64,000 nt of DNA. Origin: Gnetum montanum (lineage: Eukaryota; Streptophyta; Gnetopsida; Gnetales; Gnetaceae). The DNA is taken from positions 240,200 through 304,199 of the forward strand of contig MNCI01000270.1 of assembly GCA_015680685.1 (NCBI GenBank), in the 5' to 3' direction. Below, in pieces: positions 21,694 to 33,499 of this stretch (the first letter of the stretch is position 1; each line of letters begins with the position of its first letter). The translations under genes were made by a program, and so were the position numbers. Under the pieces are notes generated by a model. The model saw only the letters and a program-made list of their open reading frames with translations. It had not been told where the DNA came from and made no database searches.

Positions 21694-22242
21694 GGAAGAG
21701 GCCACGTGGCTTCCAAATGTCCTAGAAGTGGTAGGTTGCAACAAAAGGATAAGTTTGAAGTAGATACCAAAAAGACTAGCTTTCATAGAAATTGGGATGA
21801 TGGAGAGCAAAGTGAAGAAGAGGTTGATGATATTACAAAAGACTCTCAGCTTATATGTATGGCTCTTACAAATGAAAATTGATCAGAAATTTCTGATGAA
21901 CTAATAGGTAAGCATGATGAAAGGTATAGTGAATTACATGAATAAATTCTTATATTATATTATCTACTCAAGAAGGCAAAGAAAAATGTGCATAGAAAAC
22001 TTTCTGAAATTTGTACCTTATCTTCCATGTTAAAAAGGGAAATCTTAGACATAAAAGCTGAGATTGAACTACTAACCCCATTAGATAAAAAGAAATGCAA
22101 GGATACTCAAGAAGAAGGGATCAATAAAAATAAAGAAAATCAACTTAAAAGTGAAAGCTTGGAAGAAACCTCACAAAAGGATACTTGTACTAGTTCAAGC
22201 ATAATTAAGTTTGATGATTCTTTTCATGAAATAAATACTTCA
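21694..22242 (+). pseudogene. C1 copia gag, C-terminal part
   Basis: Resumes exactly where 14488 stopped: the first residues supply the second half (HX4C) of the zinc knuckle, giving a CX2CX4HX4C motif once E2 is removed. After that come a basic stretch, an acidic patch (NWDDGEQSEEEVDD), and two long helical, lysine-rich segments (21988-22240) like the coiled C-terminal tails of SIRE-type gags. Two in-frame stops are present. The copia sequence ends near 22242, where integrase of E3 in opposite orientation begins; protease, integrase and RT of C1 are lost. Confidence 0.78.
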
Positions 22243-22720
22243 TACAACATTTTGGTCTACAAATTGAGTAGTAGTGGATGATGCAAAATTGGTGAAAATT
22301 GTTATTTCTACCCATTTGGTGTTGTAGTCAACTGCTACAATGATGTATGTCTTTCCCTTGGACATGGATGTGATGGGACCCATGAAGTCAATGCCCCATA
22401 TGTCAAAGGGCTCCAGTGGTTGAATCCACTGTTGAGGATCCTCCATTCAAGCGATCATCCCACCATCTCGTTGAAAGTGCTCACAAGATTAGATAAATTG
22501 GTGGACATCCCTGAAGATTGTAGGCCAACAATATCCTACCACTAGGATTTTTATGGTCATGCGTCTTCCAACATAGTGGCCTCCACAAGGGCCTTCATGA
22601 GCATCGTGGAGAATGTGCAATTGGTCTGCATCAGAGATGCACCAACAAACTAAGCCACCGACACATACCTTCTAAAGATGTCTATTGATTTTCATAAAGT
22701 ACTTAGCTCGATGAAGAAAC
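22243..22720 (-). pseudogene. E3 integrase, N-terminus and start of core
   Basis: Minus strand from 22720: a HHCC-type zinc domain with HDAHEGPCGGHYVGRRM, KILVVGYCWPTIF and CEHFQRDGG (second Cys lost), then [22 protein letters not shown] and [12 protein letters not shown] with the first catalytic D. The frame stops near 22243, soon after the first core strand, where sequence switches to copia gag. The second Asp and the Glu are missing. Confidence 0.8.
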
Positions 22721-22722
22721 TG

Positions 22723-23165
22723 TTATTTCTTCCTAAAGTTCAGATCTTGTGGCATCTCTTGAGTGAGAAGGTAAGTGAGCATGTCATCATACCATTTTGA
22801 TTCAGTAGGCACTTGGTCATTTATTGCTCCTGTAAAGAGCAGTTCATCTAGAAATTGATGAGAGAGTGGGCTCTCCTCGTCCTTGCTATCCCATCTTAAC
22901 CAAGAGAGATGGTCAATGACCACATTCTTAGTCCCTTTTTGATCTACCATTGTGAGATTGAATTCCTGCAAGATCACGAGCCACCGTATGATACAAGGGC
23001 TCACCATTGGCTTGTTCACTAGGAAGTAGATGGCACTATGATCTATGTGCACAAACACTTTATAGCCAAGCACATAGTGCCTAAACTTTTCGAGAGCATA
23101 CACCACTATCATTAGTTCTTTTTCAATTGTGGTGTAATTCAACTATGCATCCACAATGCTTCGAC
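22723..23165 (-). pseudogene. E3 RNase H
   Basis: The frame 23142-22723 gives NYTTIEKELMIVVYALEKFRHYVLG, VHIDHSAIYFL, KPMVSP-IIRWLVILQEFNL and KGTKNVVIDHLSWL. The D of the TDH motif is kept (IDH) and the last conserved Asp is present. A linker to the integrase zinc domain follows (residues about 85-139). This is the best-preserved RNase H of the family in the window. Confidence 0.83.
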
Positions 23166-23169
23166 TCCC

Positions 23170-24265
23170 ACAGTGGATGTAATATGGATGTTTCTTATTG
23201 TCCAACTGCATAAGCATGGCTCCCAAGGCATAATTAGATGCATCTGTCATTATATAAAATGGTTTGGGCTTGGTGCCCATAGAATTAGAGTTTCTATAAG
23301 TTTTTCCTTTAGCTATTGGAATGCATGTTCATACTTCTTGGTCCAGATGAATGAAGCATCTTTCTTTGTAAGCTTGACCAATAGCTTTGCGATCTTAAAG
23401 AAATTATCTATAAACCGCTCGTAGTAGCTAGTGTGTCCAAGGAATGATTAGACGTCTTTGACTATCTCTGGTTGATGTGAAATTCTTTGGATGACCCTTA
23501 TCTTTTCCAAGTCTACCTGAATCCCTACTTAAGTAATTATGTGCCCCAGTACTATGCCTTCCTAGACTATTAAATGACCTTTTTTTTGCCAATTGAGCCT
23601 AAGGTTTGTTTTGACACATCTTTTGAGTACTTGCTCAAGGTAGTCCAAGGCTTGCTCAAATGTAGTTGCATAGCTAGAGAAGTCATCCATAAAGACTTCT
23701 ACCCTACTACCAATCTACTATTGAAAAATACTAAGGACCAGGTGTTGGAATGTTGTAGGGGTATTGCATAGATTGAACGGCATCTTGCAATATGCAAAAG
23801 TCCCCTAGAGGCTCATGAATGTTGTTTTGGCCTGATCCTCTAGTACAATCTGGATTTGATTATAGCCACTATAATAATCCAAAAAGCTATAATAATAATG
23901 CCTAGATATCATGTCCAACACTTGGTCCACAAATGCCAATGGAAAATGATTTTTAAATGTTGCCATATTCAACGGCCTAAAGTCAATGCAAACCTACCAC
24001 TTACCAACTTTCTTTGGCACAATTACGAGTAGGCTAACCCACTCACTATCTACAATGGGATAGATGAACCCTACCTTGAGGAGTTCTTCTATTTCCTCTT
24101 TGATGATCTACTTCAACTTAGGGTTTAGCTGCCTCTATGGTTGCCTTCTTAGCTTCATGGTCAGATTGGTGTAGATACGATGCTGGCATATCCTTGCATC
24201 AATTCTAGTTAGTTCAGGATATGACCAAGAAAATGTTGTTGGCCATTTGTTTACCATCTCAAAAA
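23170..24265 (-). pseudogene. E3 reverse transcriptase
   Basis: Remnants on the minus strand in several frames: the IYPIVDSEWVSLLVIVPKK-like finger region near 24060, YQVCIDFRPLNMATFKNHFPLAFVDQVLD near 23980, YYSFLDYYSGYNQI near 23880, a VFMDDFSSYATTFEQALDYLEQVLKRC block near 23690, and a YERFIDNFFKIAKLL region near 23400. At least five stops and frameshifts are visible. Confidence 0.78.
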
Positions 24266-24559
24266 ACTTGTCTTTTTATTCAAGAGCAAGATTTGCATTA
24301 GTTATAACAGGTTTGCTGTTTTTTTAAAATGCATATTCCATGCTGGTTGGTAGAGTTTTAATTCTAGGAGCTCTTACTTGAAATTATCAGGGATTTCCAA
24401 CTCTCCCCAACAAGTATCATCATTTTCATCTTCAAAGAGTTGGTGATAAACTTGCTCAAGTTCATCCATGCCCTCAACATATGCACATGTTAGGCTCCCA
24501 ATAGGTTCCATGCATAATGTGCTACTATCAGAGTTAACTGTTAGCCACTGGGTATCCTC

Positions 24560-25115
24560 CTATTTTGTGGCTACTACATATAGGCACCTTTGGATATCTG
24601 TTTCATGCATACACTGATTGCATGCTTTGATGAATGTATTTTTAATGGACCATATTTTTTAGATGTAATTGCACCCATTATTGTTGTATGCAATGCATGA
24701 AACTCAATTCTTCTCAAGCCATCCAAATTCATTTTCTTTGAAGAATTCCAAGGAGAGGTCCCTGATGCCCATTCGTGCATCAATAGTGCTCAACCATGCA
24801 CATCTCATAATGATGGGGAAGTCACCTTTGCATTTTTATACCTTGATCACTAGAAGATTGACAAGATAGGACCNAAACCTACCACCTTTCAAGAAGAGCA
24901 ATATCCATTTGGAATTGGTAGACCAATCAATCACTATCCCTTTGGGATTAGTGGAGGACATTGTAACCATAGTTTGTGGGTGGTCCTATCTTGTCGATCT
25001 TCTAGTGATCAAGGTATAAAAATGCAAAGGTGACTTCCCCATCATTATGGGATGTGCATGGTTGAGCACTATTGANATTTTCATGGGAAGGTTACCAACC
25101 TTGATCCAATCGAAG
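24560..25115 (-). pseudogene. E3 protease, with an internal inverted segment
   Basis: Protease sequence of the family appears on the minus strand up to 24873. It then runs on the plus strand from 24875 to 25075 (LELVDQSITIPLGLVEDIVT, VCGWSYLVDLLVI, GDFPIIMG-AWLST), and on the minus strand again beyond 25076. The inverted piece is bounded by single Ns at 24874 and 25076, and its last 94 bases repeat 24780-24873 in reverse. I take this as an assembly join, so the true protease is probably co-linear with the others. Confidence 0.7.
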
Positions 25116-25599
25116 AAAGCATGAGTTAACATCACAATATGAATCTAAGGTGACATTTGGTTTGAAGGGCTCTCAAATGTGTTTAATGCAAAGGCTGAGG
25201 GTGCTAGAGATATAAGGCAACTAGTCGCATTAGGTTGTGAGGGTTTGGGAGGACTGTTGGGTTGAAAAAATGATCATTTCCTAGATCAATTGTCTGAACC
25301 ACTCAGCTAGAAGGCTAGTTGTAAATTTACAGCCCTCATAGCATTTTGTTACTATGGCTATGGGAGAATTTTTCCTTGCATGGACAAAGCAAGAGGTAAC
25401 TAGGTAGAGGGTGGAGGGATTTGTGCAAATGGATGCAGAGGGAGGTATGGATATGGGTTCTCCCCTTAGGTAGATGATGAATGAGCTTGATGGTACTCTA
25501 GAGGATAATAGCAATGTTGGAATGAGGCATGCTTTGTAGAGCTTCATGGAGAAACAGGTTGTTGAACATAGTACCAATATGGATAGTAAGCTTATTGTT

Positions 25600-26691
25600 G
25601 CTAGTGGAACTACCTTGGATTGGATAAGGCAATCATCTGGGTGCTTACCTTCATGCTAGTTGAGAATTCAGTGCATACACCCCAAACTCTTGTAAGTGTG
25701 ACATCATAGGGTAACATCCCTTAGGATGGTCATATTGACAAATGTCACACCTAGCATCATCATCGAAGTTTGTCTCCAAAACTTCTTCTACTACAACAAC
25801 TTTGCCCTTATCTCTTTGGTAGGCATGTTCAACTTCTTTCTACCTCCTATGGTTGTCATCATTGTTCTGTTCTTTGGATACTTTAGTAATCTTCATAACA
25901 ATTTGGAATTTTTCATCCAAAGAGTCCCATAATTTATCAACCTTTTCCAACATATCGAAAATAGATTTTTGGATGGGTAAGGTTTTCCTATTCACAACCT
26001 CATCAACTAGGTAACTCCTCCTTGTCATAGAATTGAACCTTCCTTTTCCTAATGTAATGGTCCTTATTATATTCTTATGCACTTTCCCTTTTTTACAACT
26101 TACCTTCTTCTTTTGCTCCCTGCTCTATCAACCTTTATATCTAATGAGCCCTTAGTTTTGATAGTCTCCCTTGGGCATAAACCCTAAGACTTCTTCTGGT
26201 TTTTACTTTGAGCTCATTGATGATGTGGCAAAGTTGTTTTCTCTAAGAATAATCATTACTAGGGCATCAATGTAAGAGAGAATAATATCTATCCATGGTG
26301 GCATCCAATGGTTCATGTTTTCCCTATTTCTAGCCTTAGATTTGCCTTCTTAGATTAGACACTCTAGAGTACATTTGGTATTTTTCATTAAATAATTCTA
26401 GCATAGTACTTCATCTATGAATAGATTTCAGCTCTAAGGACTGGTACCAGCTTTATGCGTCTTTGATGAGTGTCCTCAAGAATAGCTTCAATTTCTACAA
26501 ATTATTTTCAATATTCTATAAGGCACAGGCATCATGGAAAGCTTTGAGATGTGTTTGAGGATCAAAGTTATATCCCCCCTCAAATCTTGGGATATTGTTC
26601 ATGTCTAAGAGCTTGATTTAACTATCTTTCACATACCTAGTTGGGATCTTGACTGCCTCTAGAATGTTAAGCATGCTTTGAGTTTCCAATA
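25600..26691 (-). pseudogene. E3 gag, C-terminal two-thirds
   Basis: Contains the zinc knuckle region (HPKGCYPMMSHLQE-like, near 25700, first Cys pair degraded), the basic stretch, NRKTLPIQKSIFDMLEKVDKLWDSLDEKFQIVMKI near 25990-25870, and the capsid-like domain near 26080-26560 with many stops. It ends at 26691 where the E4 LTR begins; the N-terminal third continues at 37082. Confidence 0.72.
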
Positions 26692-29013
26692 TGTAATACC
26701 CATTCATAGGGAGCAAGAGCTAGCACCCAAAGCCCCTTAGAAAGAAAGCTAGTTGAAAGAAGAAAATGTCCAGGTGACTTTCTTTCTACAACAATCAACT
26801 AACATTAACCTATAAAATTAAAACAAAATCAACATTTCCTAGATCTACCTCTAAAACAACTCAATCAATATTACTTTTAAGAATTAAGAGATAATTTTAT
26901 AAATAAATAGCCATAGTAATATATCTATGCAAGATTCATCAAATTAAAAAAAATCAAATTATTTATTATTCAACCTAAAAAGAAATATCTAATCAGGATC
27001 ATTTACACATTTGTAAACCAAAGACATGACCACAAAAGCAAATAAATTAATAATCTCATACTTGTTCAATCACATAATAATATTTTATAATTTCTAGCAA
27101 CACACAAAAGAAGATCATCTGAATTTAACTCTTGTAACCATTTTATCATTAATCATTTAATTAGGAAATTCATATGTTCAACAGTAGAGAATAAATAAAT
27201 CTCAACCATGAATTAACATCCTAGTTTTTCCCCCCACTTCATCAACTTATAGAAAGATATCAAAATCAAACTTAAGAAGGTATAGGAAAAAAAGTATAAT
27301 TCAAGATTCAAATCCAAGATTTATGCATTCAAAAGGGAAAGGTTCATCAACCAAATTCCAATCAAAATCTAATAATTCAACAATTTTAAAACATTCACAA
27401 TTATCAATGGGCCCAAAGATACTCTCGCTTTTTTGTCGACAGTACCAATCCTCATATCAGGGATCCATGGCCCCTATTGGCAATCTTTTGCCAAAAATGC
27501 CCCAAATCATTATGGGTGTTTTTGAATCATTACAAAAACAACTCCAATACAAGTCATTTAGGTGTGAGAGTGCAAAGGATGGGTAGAGATATCCAAAAAA
27601 AAAGTATTAAAGGTTTCAAAAATCTAAGCTTACAACAACAATCTTGATAATTTTATACAAGCATTGTGAAGGTTGTTAGGTAAGCAAGAAGAGAAGTTTG
27701 AGAAAATCAGCCCTTGCTGGCCATTATCAAACATAACAAAGATGGATCATTTTACCTCCTTGCTTAGATATTTTGCTTACTAAGAAGAATTATCCAAATA
27801 TAGGATTGCTATGTCACACTTTTTTTCTTTCTCCTTGTTATCTCTTATAGCAGCAATAGTCTTTTCTTCCTTCCTAGCCACACTCCTTGTTGCTGGATCT
27901 CCTCACCACCACCTCCCCCCGCCCCTCACTTCTTCTTCTTTTTTATGTTCTGCTTAGCTACTTTTTCCTTTTATGTATTTTTTTTTCCTCTCCTCCTCCT
28001 ATTTGTAGGTGGAATAAGGGATAATGAATGGTTTCTTGTAACCAACTTCTTTGGGACTATTCATATTCTTTTCTTTCTTTTTAAAGTTCTCTCTCTATCT
28101 CTCTCTCTCTCTCTTTCAACAATGGATCATGACTTCAATTCTCTTCATGATCACTATAAAAAAATCAATAAAATATGTGTATTCACAGGTTGCAGGTTCA
28201 ATTCCTAAATCAACAATTTTTGATATTTCAAAATTCAGATTTTGCTAGATCTCAGGTTCAATTCCTCTTGATAATTACAAAACATTTCAGCATAATATCT
28301 ATCTCTTTATCATTCAAAATTGTCATGAGATGCAAGGAAAGAGTTTTCAAATAGATTCATGATAAGGGTAGTTCAAGATACATAATCAAATAAGACACCT
28401 TCTTTTTCAAGTCATTAGCAATGTGAATTTTTTCATCATCTTATGAACCTTGAAAGGTCATCGTGTGACCTTTCTACAACCATGGAGAGGGTACTTATAC
28501 TCTACTATTTTAAACTAAAAAGAACAATGCATCACATTTAGATAAAATAAAATATAAAGATATAGTATTTGCACATAATATCCTTGATTCATGGGTCAGG
28601 TTCCTCCAACTTGATTCATAGGTCAAGTTCCTTAATATGAGCATTCTTTTGCATCTCAACATACCTATTTTAGCTCTTGAGGCATACCTTAGAGCATTGT
28701 CCTTTATTTCTCAGCATCTCTATTGAAATAGAACAAAAAATATTTTTTTTCCCATATATCATTTATTATTATTATTTTAAAACTTTTCCAACATGTATTT
28801 TAAATCATATTTCTTATGCATAAAGTATTTAAACATTTAATCATAAGACATATAAAAATCTAGTCAACAAATTTATTACTATTTCATTTAGCCATGTCCA
28901 CCATAGTCCAAACAAAGCACACACACAAGTTATCAACAAAACATGCACACAAACACACAAAAAGACTATTACAATCATTAACGTAAAAACTCAAGGAGAA
29001 GTGTTTTGCTACA
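26692..29013 (-). repeat. E4 3' LTR
   Basis: 2322 bp, from TGTAATACCC to GCTACA. It aligns with 34766-37081 over its whole length. A CT microsatellite lies at 28088-28118. It includes a region giving small plus-strand frames (27323-27586) whose counterpart in the partner is frameshifted, so these are not genes. Confidence 0.92.
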
Positions 29014-29026
29014 TCCTCCTTTCCCT
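29014..29026 (-). promoter_or_regulatory. E4 polypurine tract
   Basis: Minus strand GGGAAAGGAGGA directly before the LTR start TGTAGC. It is purely purine and in the expected place for plus-strand priming. Confidence 0.85.
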
Positions 29027-29049
29027 AAGACATTTCCTCCTAGAAATGT

Positions 29050-29687
29050 TTAAATAGGTGAGGGTAGCTCTCTCTAACCACATCCTCCATCTCTGAAGAG
29101 GTTTTAGATCCATCCTCATTCCAATCTAGCTGAACTTGGTGCAGTGTATGGTGCCTGAGATTGAGCACCATCTAGTCAGAAATTCAGATTGGTTGAACTT
29201 GGATGGTACAATCTGGATTGACCTCAAGGTTTTTCCATCACAAACAATGCTTAGAATCATAAACATACCTCCTTAAAATAGAAACATGAAAAACATTACG
29301 TAAAGATGATAAACTAGGAGGTAAAGCTATTCTATAAGCAACAGGACCAATTTTCTCTAAGACTTCAAAAAGGCCAATAAATCTAGGTTTAAGTTTGTTC
29401 CTTTTAACACCTCTAATGACATTTTTAAAGGGTTGAACTTTTAAAAATACTTTATCTCCAACAGAAAATTCTATGTCCCCCCTTCTATTATCTATGTAAC
29501 TCTTTTGTCTATCTTGTGGTCGCTTTAGTCTCTCTTTAATTTGATACACCTTTAGTTTCAAATCCAAAATCATCTCAAGCGCAAAAATCATTTTTTCCTC
29601 AGGTTGATCCCAAGAGCTAGGAACTCTACATTTTCTACCATAAAAGGCTTCATAAGGTGTCATTTCATCCAATCTTGTGAGCACTGC
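29050..29687 (-). pseudogene. E4 integrase C-terminus with chromodomain-like tail
   Basis: The frame from about 29685 down to 29238 shows DEMTPYEAFYGRKCRVP, LKLKVYQIKERLKRPQDRQKSYIDNRR, FSVGDKVFLKVQPFKNVIR, KLKPRFIGLFEVLEKIGPVAYRIALPPSL and NVFHVSILRRYV. These are hallmarks of Tekay/Del-type chromoviruses, including the GPF-to-GLF module. Past a stop, the tail down to about 29050 retains NPD-T-QVQPI and ends YPHLF, matching the degraded chromodomain end of this clade. Upstream it is cut off at E5. The open frame in this segment begins in E5 sequence at 29741, so its first residues are not part of E4. Confidence 0.86.
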
Positions 29688-29714
29688 CAACATGATGGCA
29701 GACTGACTATTAGG

Positions 29715-30719
29715 ATGGAGGGTCCAAAACAATGGATTCAACCTTTAGAACTCTTCACCATATGGGGAATTGATTTTATGGGGCCTATTACACCAATGTC
29801 CAATGGAAAAGCCTACATTGTTTTTTTTGTTGACTATTTCACAAAATGGGCAAAAGCAGCCGCTGTTACGGATTGTACATCATCTACCACTGCACAATTT
29901 GTTCAACAATAAATCGTTAACAGGTTTGGCGTGCCTCATGCACTTATTTCTAACAATGACACACATTTTATAGGTGTGACGTTTTGAAAGTTGATGCAAC
30001 GCTTAGGAGTTGAACACAAACTGACCACACGATACCATCCTCAAGCGAATGGTCAGGCCAAAGTAACTAATAGGGAGATTATGAAAATATTGATAAGAAC
30101 CATTAGCAAATATTGGCAAGACTGGAGCACCAAACTAAATGATGCTATTTGGGCATACCGCTCCACATGGAAACTCCCTATAGGCTACTCTCCCTATGAG
30201 TTAGTGTACGAAAAACTCTCAATGCTTCCTATTCAAGCAGAACTCCTTACACTATCTACGGCGTGTGATCTCAGCCTTGACCTTAATCTAGCACAAAAAG
30301 AACGGTTAATGAACCTTAACCTACTAGATGAGAACCGATTAGTCACCTTGTCATCTAATGAATTACATAAGGCCTTTAATAAATGACGTCATGACCTGAA
30401 AATTAGAAGAAAAGTTAAGTACCAATCGGGAGATAAGGTTCTCTATTGGGACCCCACACACTTGCCACGACGCACTAAATTTCAAATGCTATGCGAAGGA
30501 CCTTATATTATTCATGCAACTTTTCCTTCAAGAGCCATGATGATTTACAAACTTGAGAGCCTGGATAAGAAACTGTTGGCCAATATCCAACAAACCAAAC
30601 CTTTCCATGAGCCTAGAATAGCCAGTATCCATACTACCTCTATTGGTGGACAACCCTGCTTTTTATTTCAGATATCCTCCTTCCAACTCAGTTGTGGGGG
30701 AGATGGCCACCAATGCTAA
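29715..30719 (+). pseudogene. E5 integrase core and C-terminus
   Basis: [18 protein letters not shown] with VFFVDYFTKWAKA (first catalytic D) is followed by a frame break. Then LGVEHKLTTRYHPQANGQAKVTNREI and WSTKLNDAIWAYRSTWKLPIGYSPYELVY (29991-30386) appear, and, after another stop, the C-terminal module ending GGDGHQC near 30719. The second catalytic Asp sits in SNNDTHF, altered from the DNG-HF of the family. In this copy the core is the most continuous part. Confidence 0.85.
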
Positions 30720-32599
30720 CCATTCTAAGCCCTCAGCTCTTTTTGTATTTTTGTTTTACACATTTTTTGTTTTACACATCTTTTCAATTTTACTTATTTT
30801 TGTTTTTACACCAGCGTTCACAATTTTACTATTTCTTTATTTGATTTACTTTCATTCATCATATAATAAGTGCTCATGATGGTAAGTTGGACTATAATAA
30901 TGTTGATTGCTAATGTTTGGTTTTTACCTTTGACTTTTGTGGTTGACACTAAGATATGGTTCTTTTGATAAAATAGGCAATGAGTCCATGTCATCCATTC
31001 ATCCATTCAACATTGTGGCCTCCTTTGGCTTTGGAACTATACTATCCCTTTTTCTAAATAAACTTATTAATAAATTGGTGACTTGGTATTCTTTAAGCCA
31101 AGGAAGGACTTAATGGTTGAAAAAGGTGTGACTTCAAGGGGATTCAACACATTTGTGCTAGCTATTCTCTTAGGTACTTGGATGTTTATCATGGGTTTTC
31201 TGTCATTCTGCTATTGACCAAATATCAGGAAGTTGAATGAATCTAAATAAGTCTTTGCATGATGTGATTCTCATGCAAAAAAAAAAACACTAGTGGGAAT
31301 TCAAAGCATACCCCTTAGACATAATAAAGAAACATGGGCTGCAAACATTGGTTATGGCACTGGAAAGACATGTTACCCATACCTGAAGGTTCCCTCTAAC
31401 TAAGGCCCTTTCTCGCTTCCTGCTTCTGTATCTTTCTCTTCTTGGAATGGTCATGACTCAATGGATGCATTCTTATTGCTTCATGAGGATGGGTTGGTCA
31501 AATGTGTTGATGCGAGGTCACTGGATGTGGTTCGTGAGTCCGAACTTGGGATGAATTTTATTCAGTCACCTTAACCACATAATACACAAGGGACTTTACA
31601 CAACCTTGCTCTTGGGATTTCATTCCATTTCCTCCTCCCCTTCCATATTTCTTTCCATATTCCACCTCAGTACCAATTTTATGATTAGTCTACATCTTGG
31701 TTGATGCATTGTTAGTCTTCGATAAACTCTTGTGGGTAAGTTCTTAACCTTTGTTTCCATATGTCATTCCAAGAGCCTATGAACTCTTTGGTTTTTGGGT
31801 CTGTCAGGGCATAAAAGGCATGAGCCTACTTTGGGGAGGACCCACTAGCATTCCTTTTTGGTGAAATTGTTAAGTTCTTTTCCTTAAACATTCTTTGCAA
31901 TCAACCATTTCTTGTTTCATCCCCATCCATGACATCCATATTATTGGCTTCATCGTTATTTTTTCCCTCATCTTCATTGTTCCTACAGTTTTTCCACCTT
32001 ATCACCACCGGAGGATCGCTCTTAGTCATGGGGGCCCTGTCACAAATTTTTCCATTCGATCATCTATCTCACCCCTACACCTTGAGTAGTTATCAGTTAA
32101 AAACCTCTAACCCAGTATCTGCCATACTCACAACCCAGCCAATGCGCTTATATCAAGGCAAGCTATCAACTGCATTATGGCTTATCTATCCTTGCTAATT
32201 CGTGAATGTGTTGTGTGTATAGATGTCAATTACACAAATAATGGATTGGGATAGGAGGAAGCACTCGGGTTGGACTGGAGCTAGAGTGTTTACGCAAGGA
32301 ACAAGTTTGGTCATGTGGCTATGGATGAACAACGAAGTGCACATTTTTGACATTGACAGTAATGTGCCTCATTTTCTTTTCTCTCTCTCTTTCTCTTGAA
32401 GCTGTCGGATGAGGGTCTGGATGTCATCTATGTACAATGTTCACCACAAAGGGCATGAACACCAATGTTGTAATATGTTTGTCGATCCATTCACTGGGCA
32501 CTTTGAGTTTGTTATTCCCTATCGTCGTCAGTTCTCATTTAGTCAATAATTCCATACCTTTTCAATATTTTGTAAGGAACTTGAGGATAAGTTTTCATT
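30720..32599 (+). other. E5 non-coding 3' region
   Basis: Reverse-orientation counterpart of the E1 3' region: two or three minisatellite units near 30745-30800, the CATGATGGTAAGTTGG phrase, a TCTTTGCATGATGTG phrase near 31252 and the AGCCTACTTTGGGGAGGACC phrase near 31822. No protein was recognised. Confidence 0.72.
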
Positions 32600-32613
32600 C
32601 AGTCGTGGGGGTA
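32600..32613 (+). promoter_or_regulatory. E5 polypurine tract
   Basis: CAGTCGTGGGGGTA directly precedes the LTR start TGATGAG at 32614, confirming the element orientation. Confidence 0.78.
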
Positions 32614-33429
32614 TGATGAGCCACGATATCGCATCTGCGATATTAGAGCCTTCCAAGCGATATCGGACATCCAATATTAGGGCCTGTCTTGTGGCCTATA
32701 AATAAGAGGCAGGCACACTTGGTTTGGCAATAGTTAGTTAATTAGTCTTAGTCCCTTACCTGAACTCTTACCTTTTTCCCTTCTTAGAGTTAGAATTATT
32801 TCTAAGTGCCCGTAGTAGGAGTCATAAAGCAAACGAATCTTTATTCGAGCATTGTGTCCCTGAGCACACCTTGTGGCTGAAAATAAAAACAAACTTTGTG
32901 ATAAACCTTGCAATATTCAAAATTGCTTATTTAATGTTATTTACAATTATTTAATGCTTTTCTTAGTTAATTAATGCTCTCTCTCTCACCTTGTTAACTC
33001 TCCGAAGTAAGCACACTCAGTACGACCACTTCGAGCATGCGTGGAACACCTGGTAACCCAATAACAATTAGCGTTTGGTAATCCCAGTAGTGTTGCACTA
33101 GTTTAGGATGTGGATGGCAAGTGGGAACGAATGATAGTGTTAGGACTAGTTAGAGCATAGTCAATTAGTTAATTTAAATTGGTTACTTAAGTTCACTTCT
33201 CCCTTTGTAGCACCAAGACATAAAACATAAAAATATATAAAAATCATATACCTCAAGTTTACTTAATCATACAATTGCACTATACAAGTAAGCTTGGAAA
33301 GATAATGATTGACTAACCTGTCTGGGTTCAGTAAAGGCACATAAGCACTTAGTCCTTGGAATTCGACCGGATCGTGCATGTACGCTCGTATTCGTATGGT
33401 TGAGCGTAGGGATACCTCGCTGCTCATAA
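32614..33429 (+). repeat. E5 3' LTR
   Basis: 816 bp. U3 contains four or five decayed GATATCG units, then CCTATAAATAAGAGGC (TATA box), the usual GAATCTTTATTCGAGC core and the terminal block that ends in CGCTGCTCATAA, a variant of CACTCATCA. Confidence 0.88.
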
Positions 33430-33499
33430 CCTATTGTTTCTTGGATTGATGCTTGATATTGCACACCTGTTGGAACATTTTTTGTAGCATATAATTGGT

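Larger units (their letters stand above)
29688..33429 (+). mobile_element. E5: 5'-truncated Athila/Tat-type copy, plus strand
   Basis: Starts abruptly within integrase (RMEGPKQWIQPLELF, near 29719) and runs through the complete 3' region and the 3' LTR to 33429. It is the only long plus-strand member of the family besides the E11 LTR. Its right end touches E4 sequence just after the gag zinc-knuckle region. Its left end touches the E4 integrase tail. Insertion near the E4 gag-protease border, followed by one large deletion covering the E5 5' half and E4 protease to integrase, would explain both edges. Confidence 0.83.

Noticed and set aside
27323-28248. Plus-strand frames in the E4 3' LTR (for example 87 codons with KGKGSSTKFQSKSNN)
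   Set aside because: Equivalent positions in the 5' LTR (35393-35644) are frameshifted, so there is no sign of coding constraint; no known domain.
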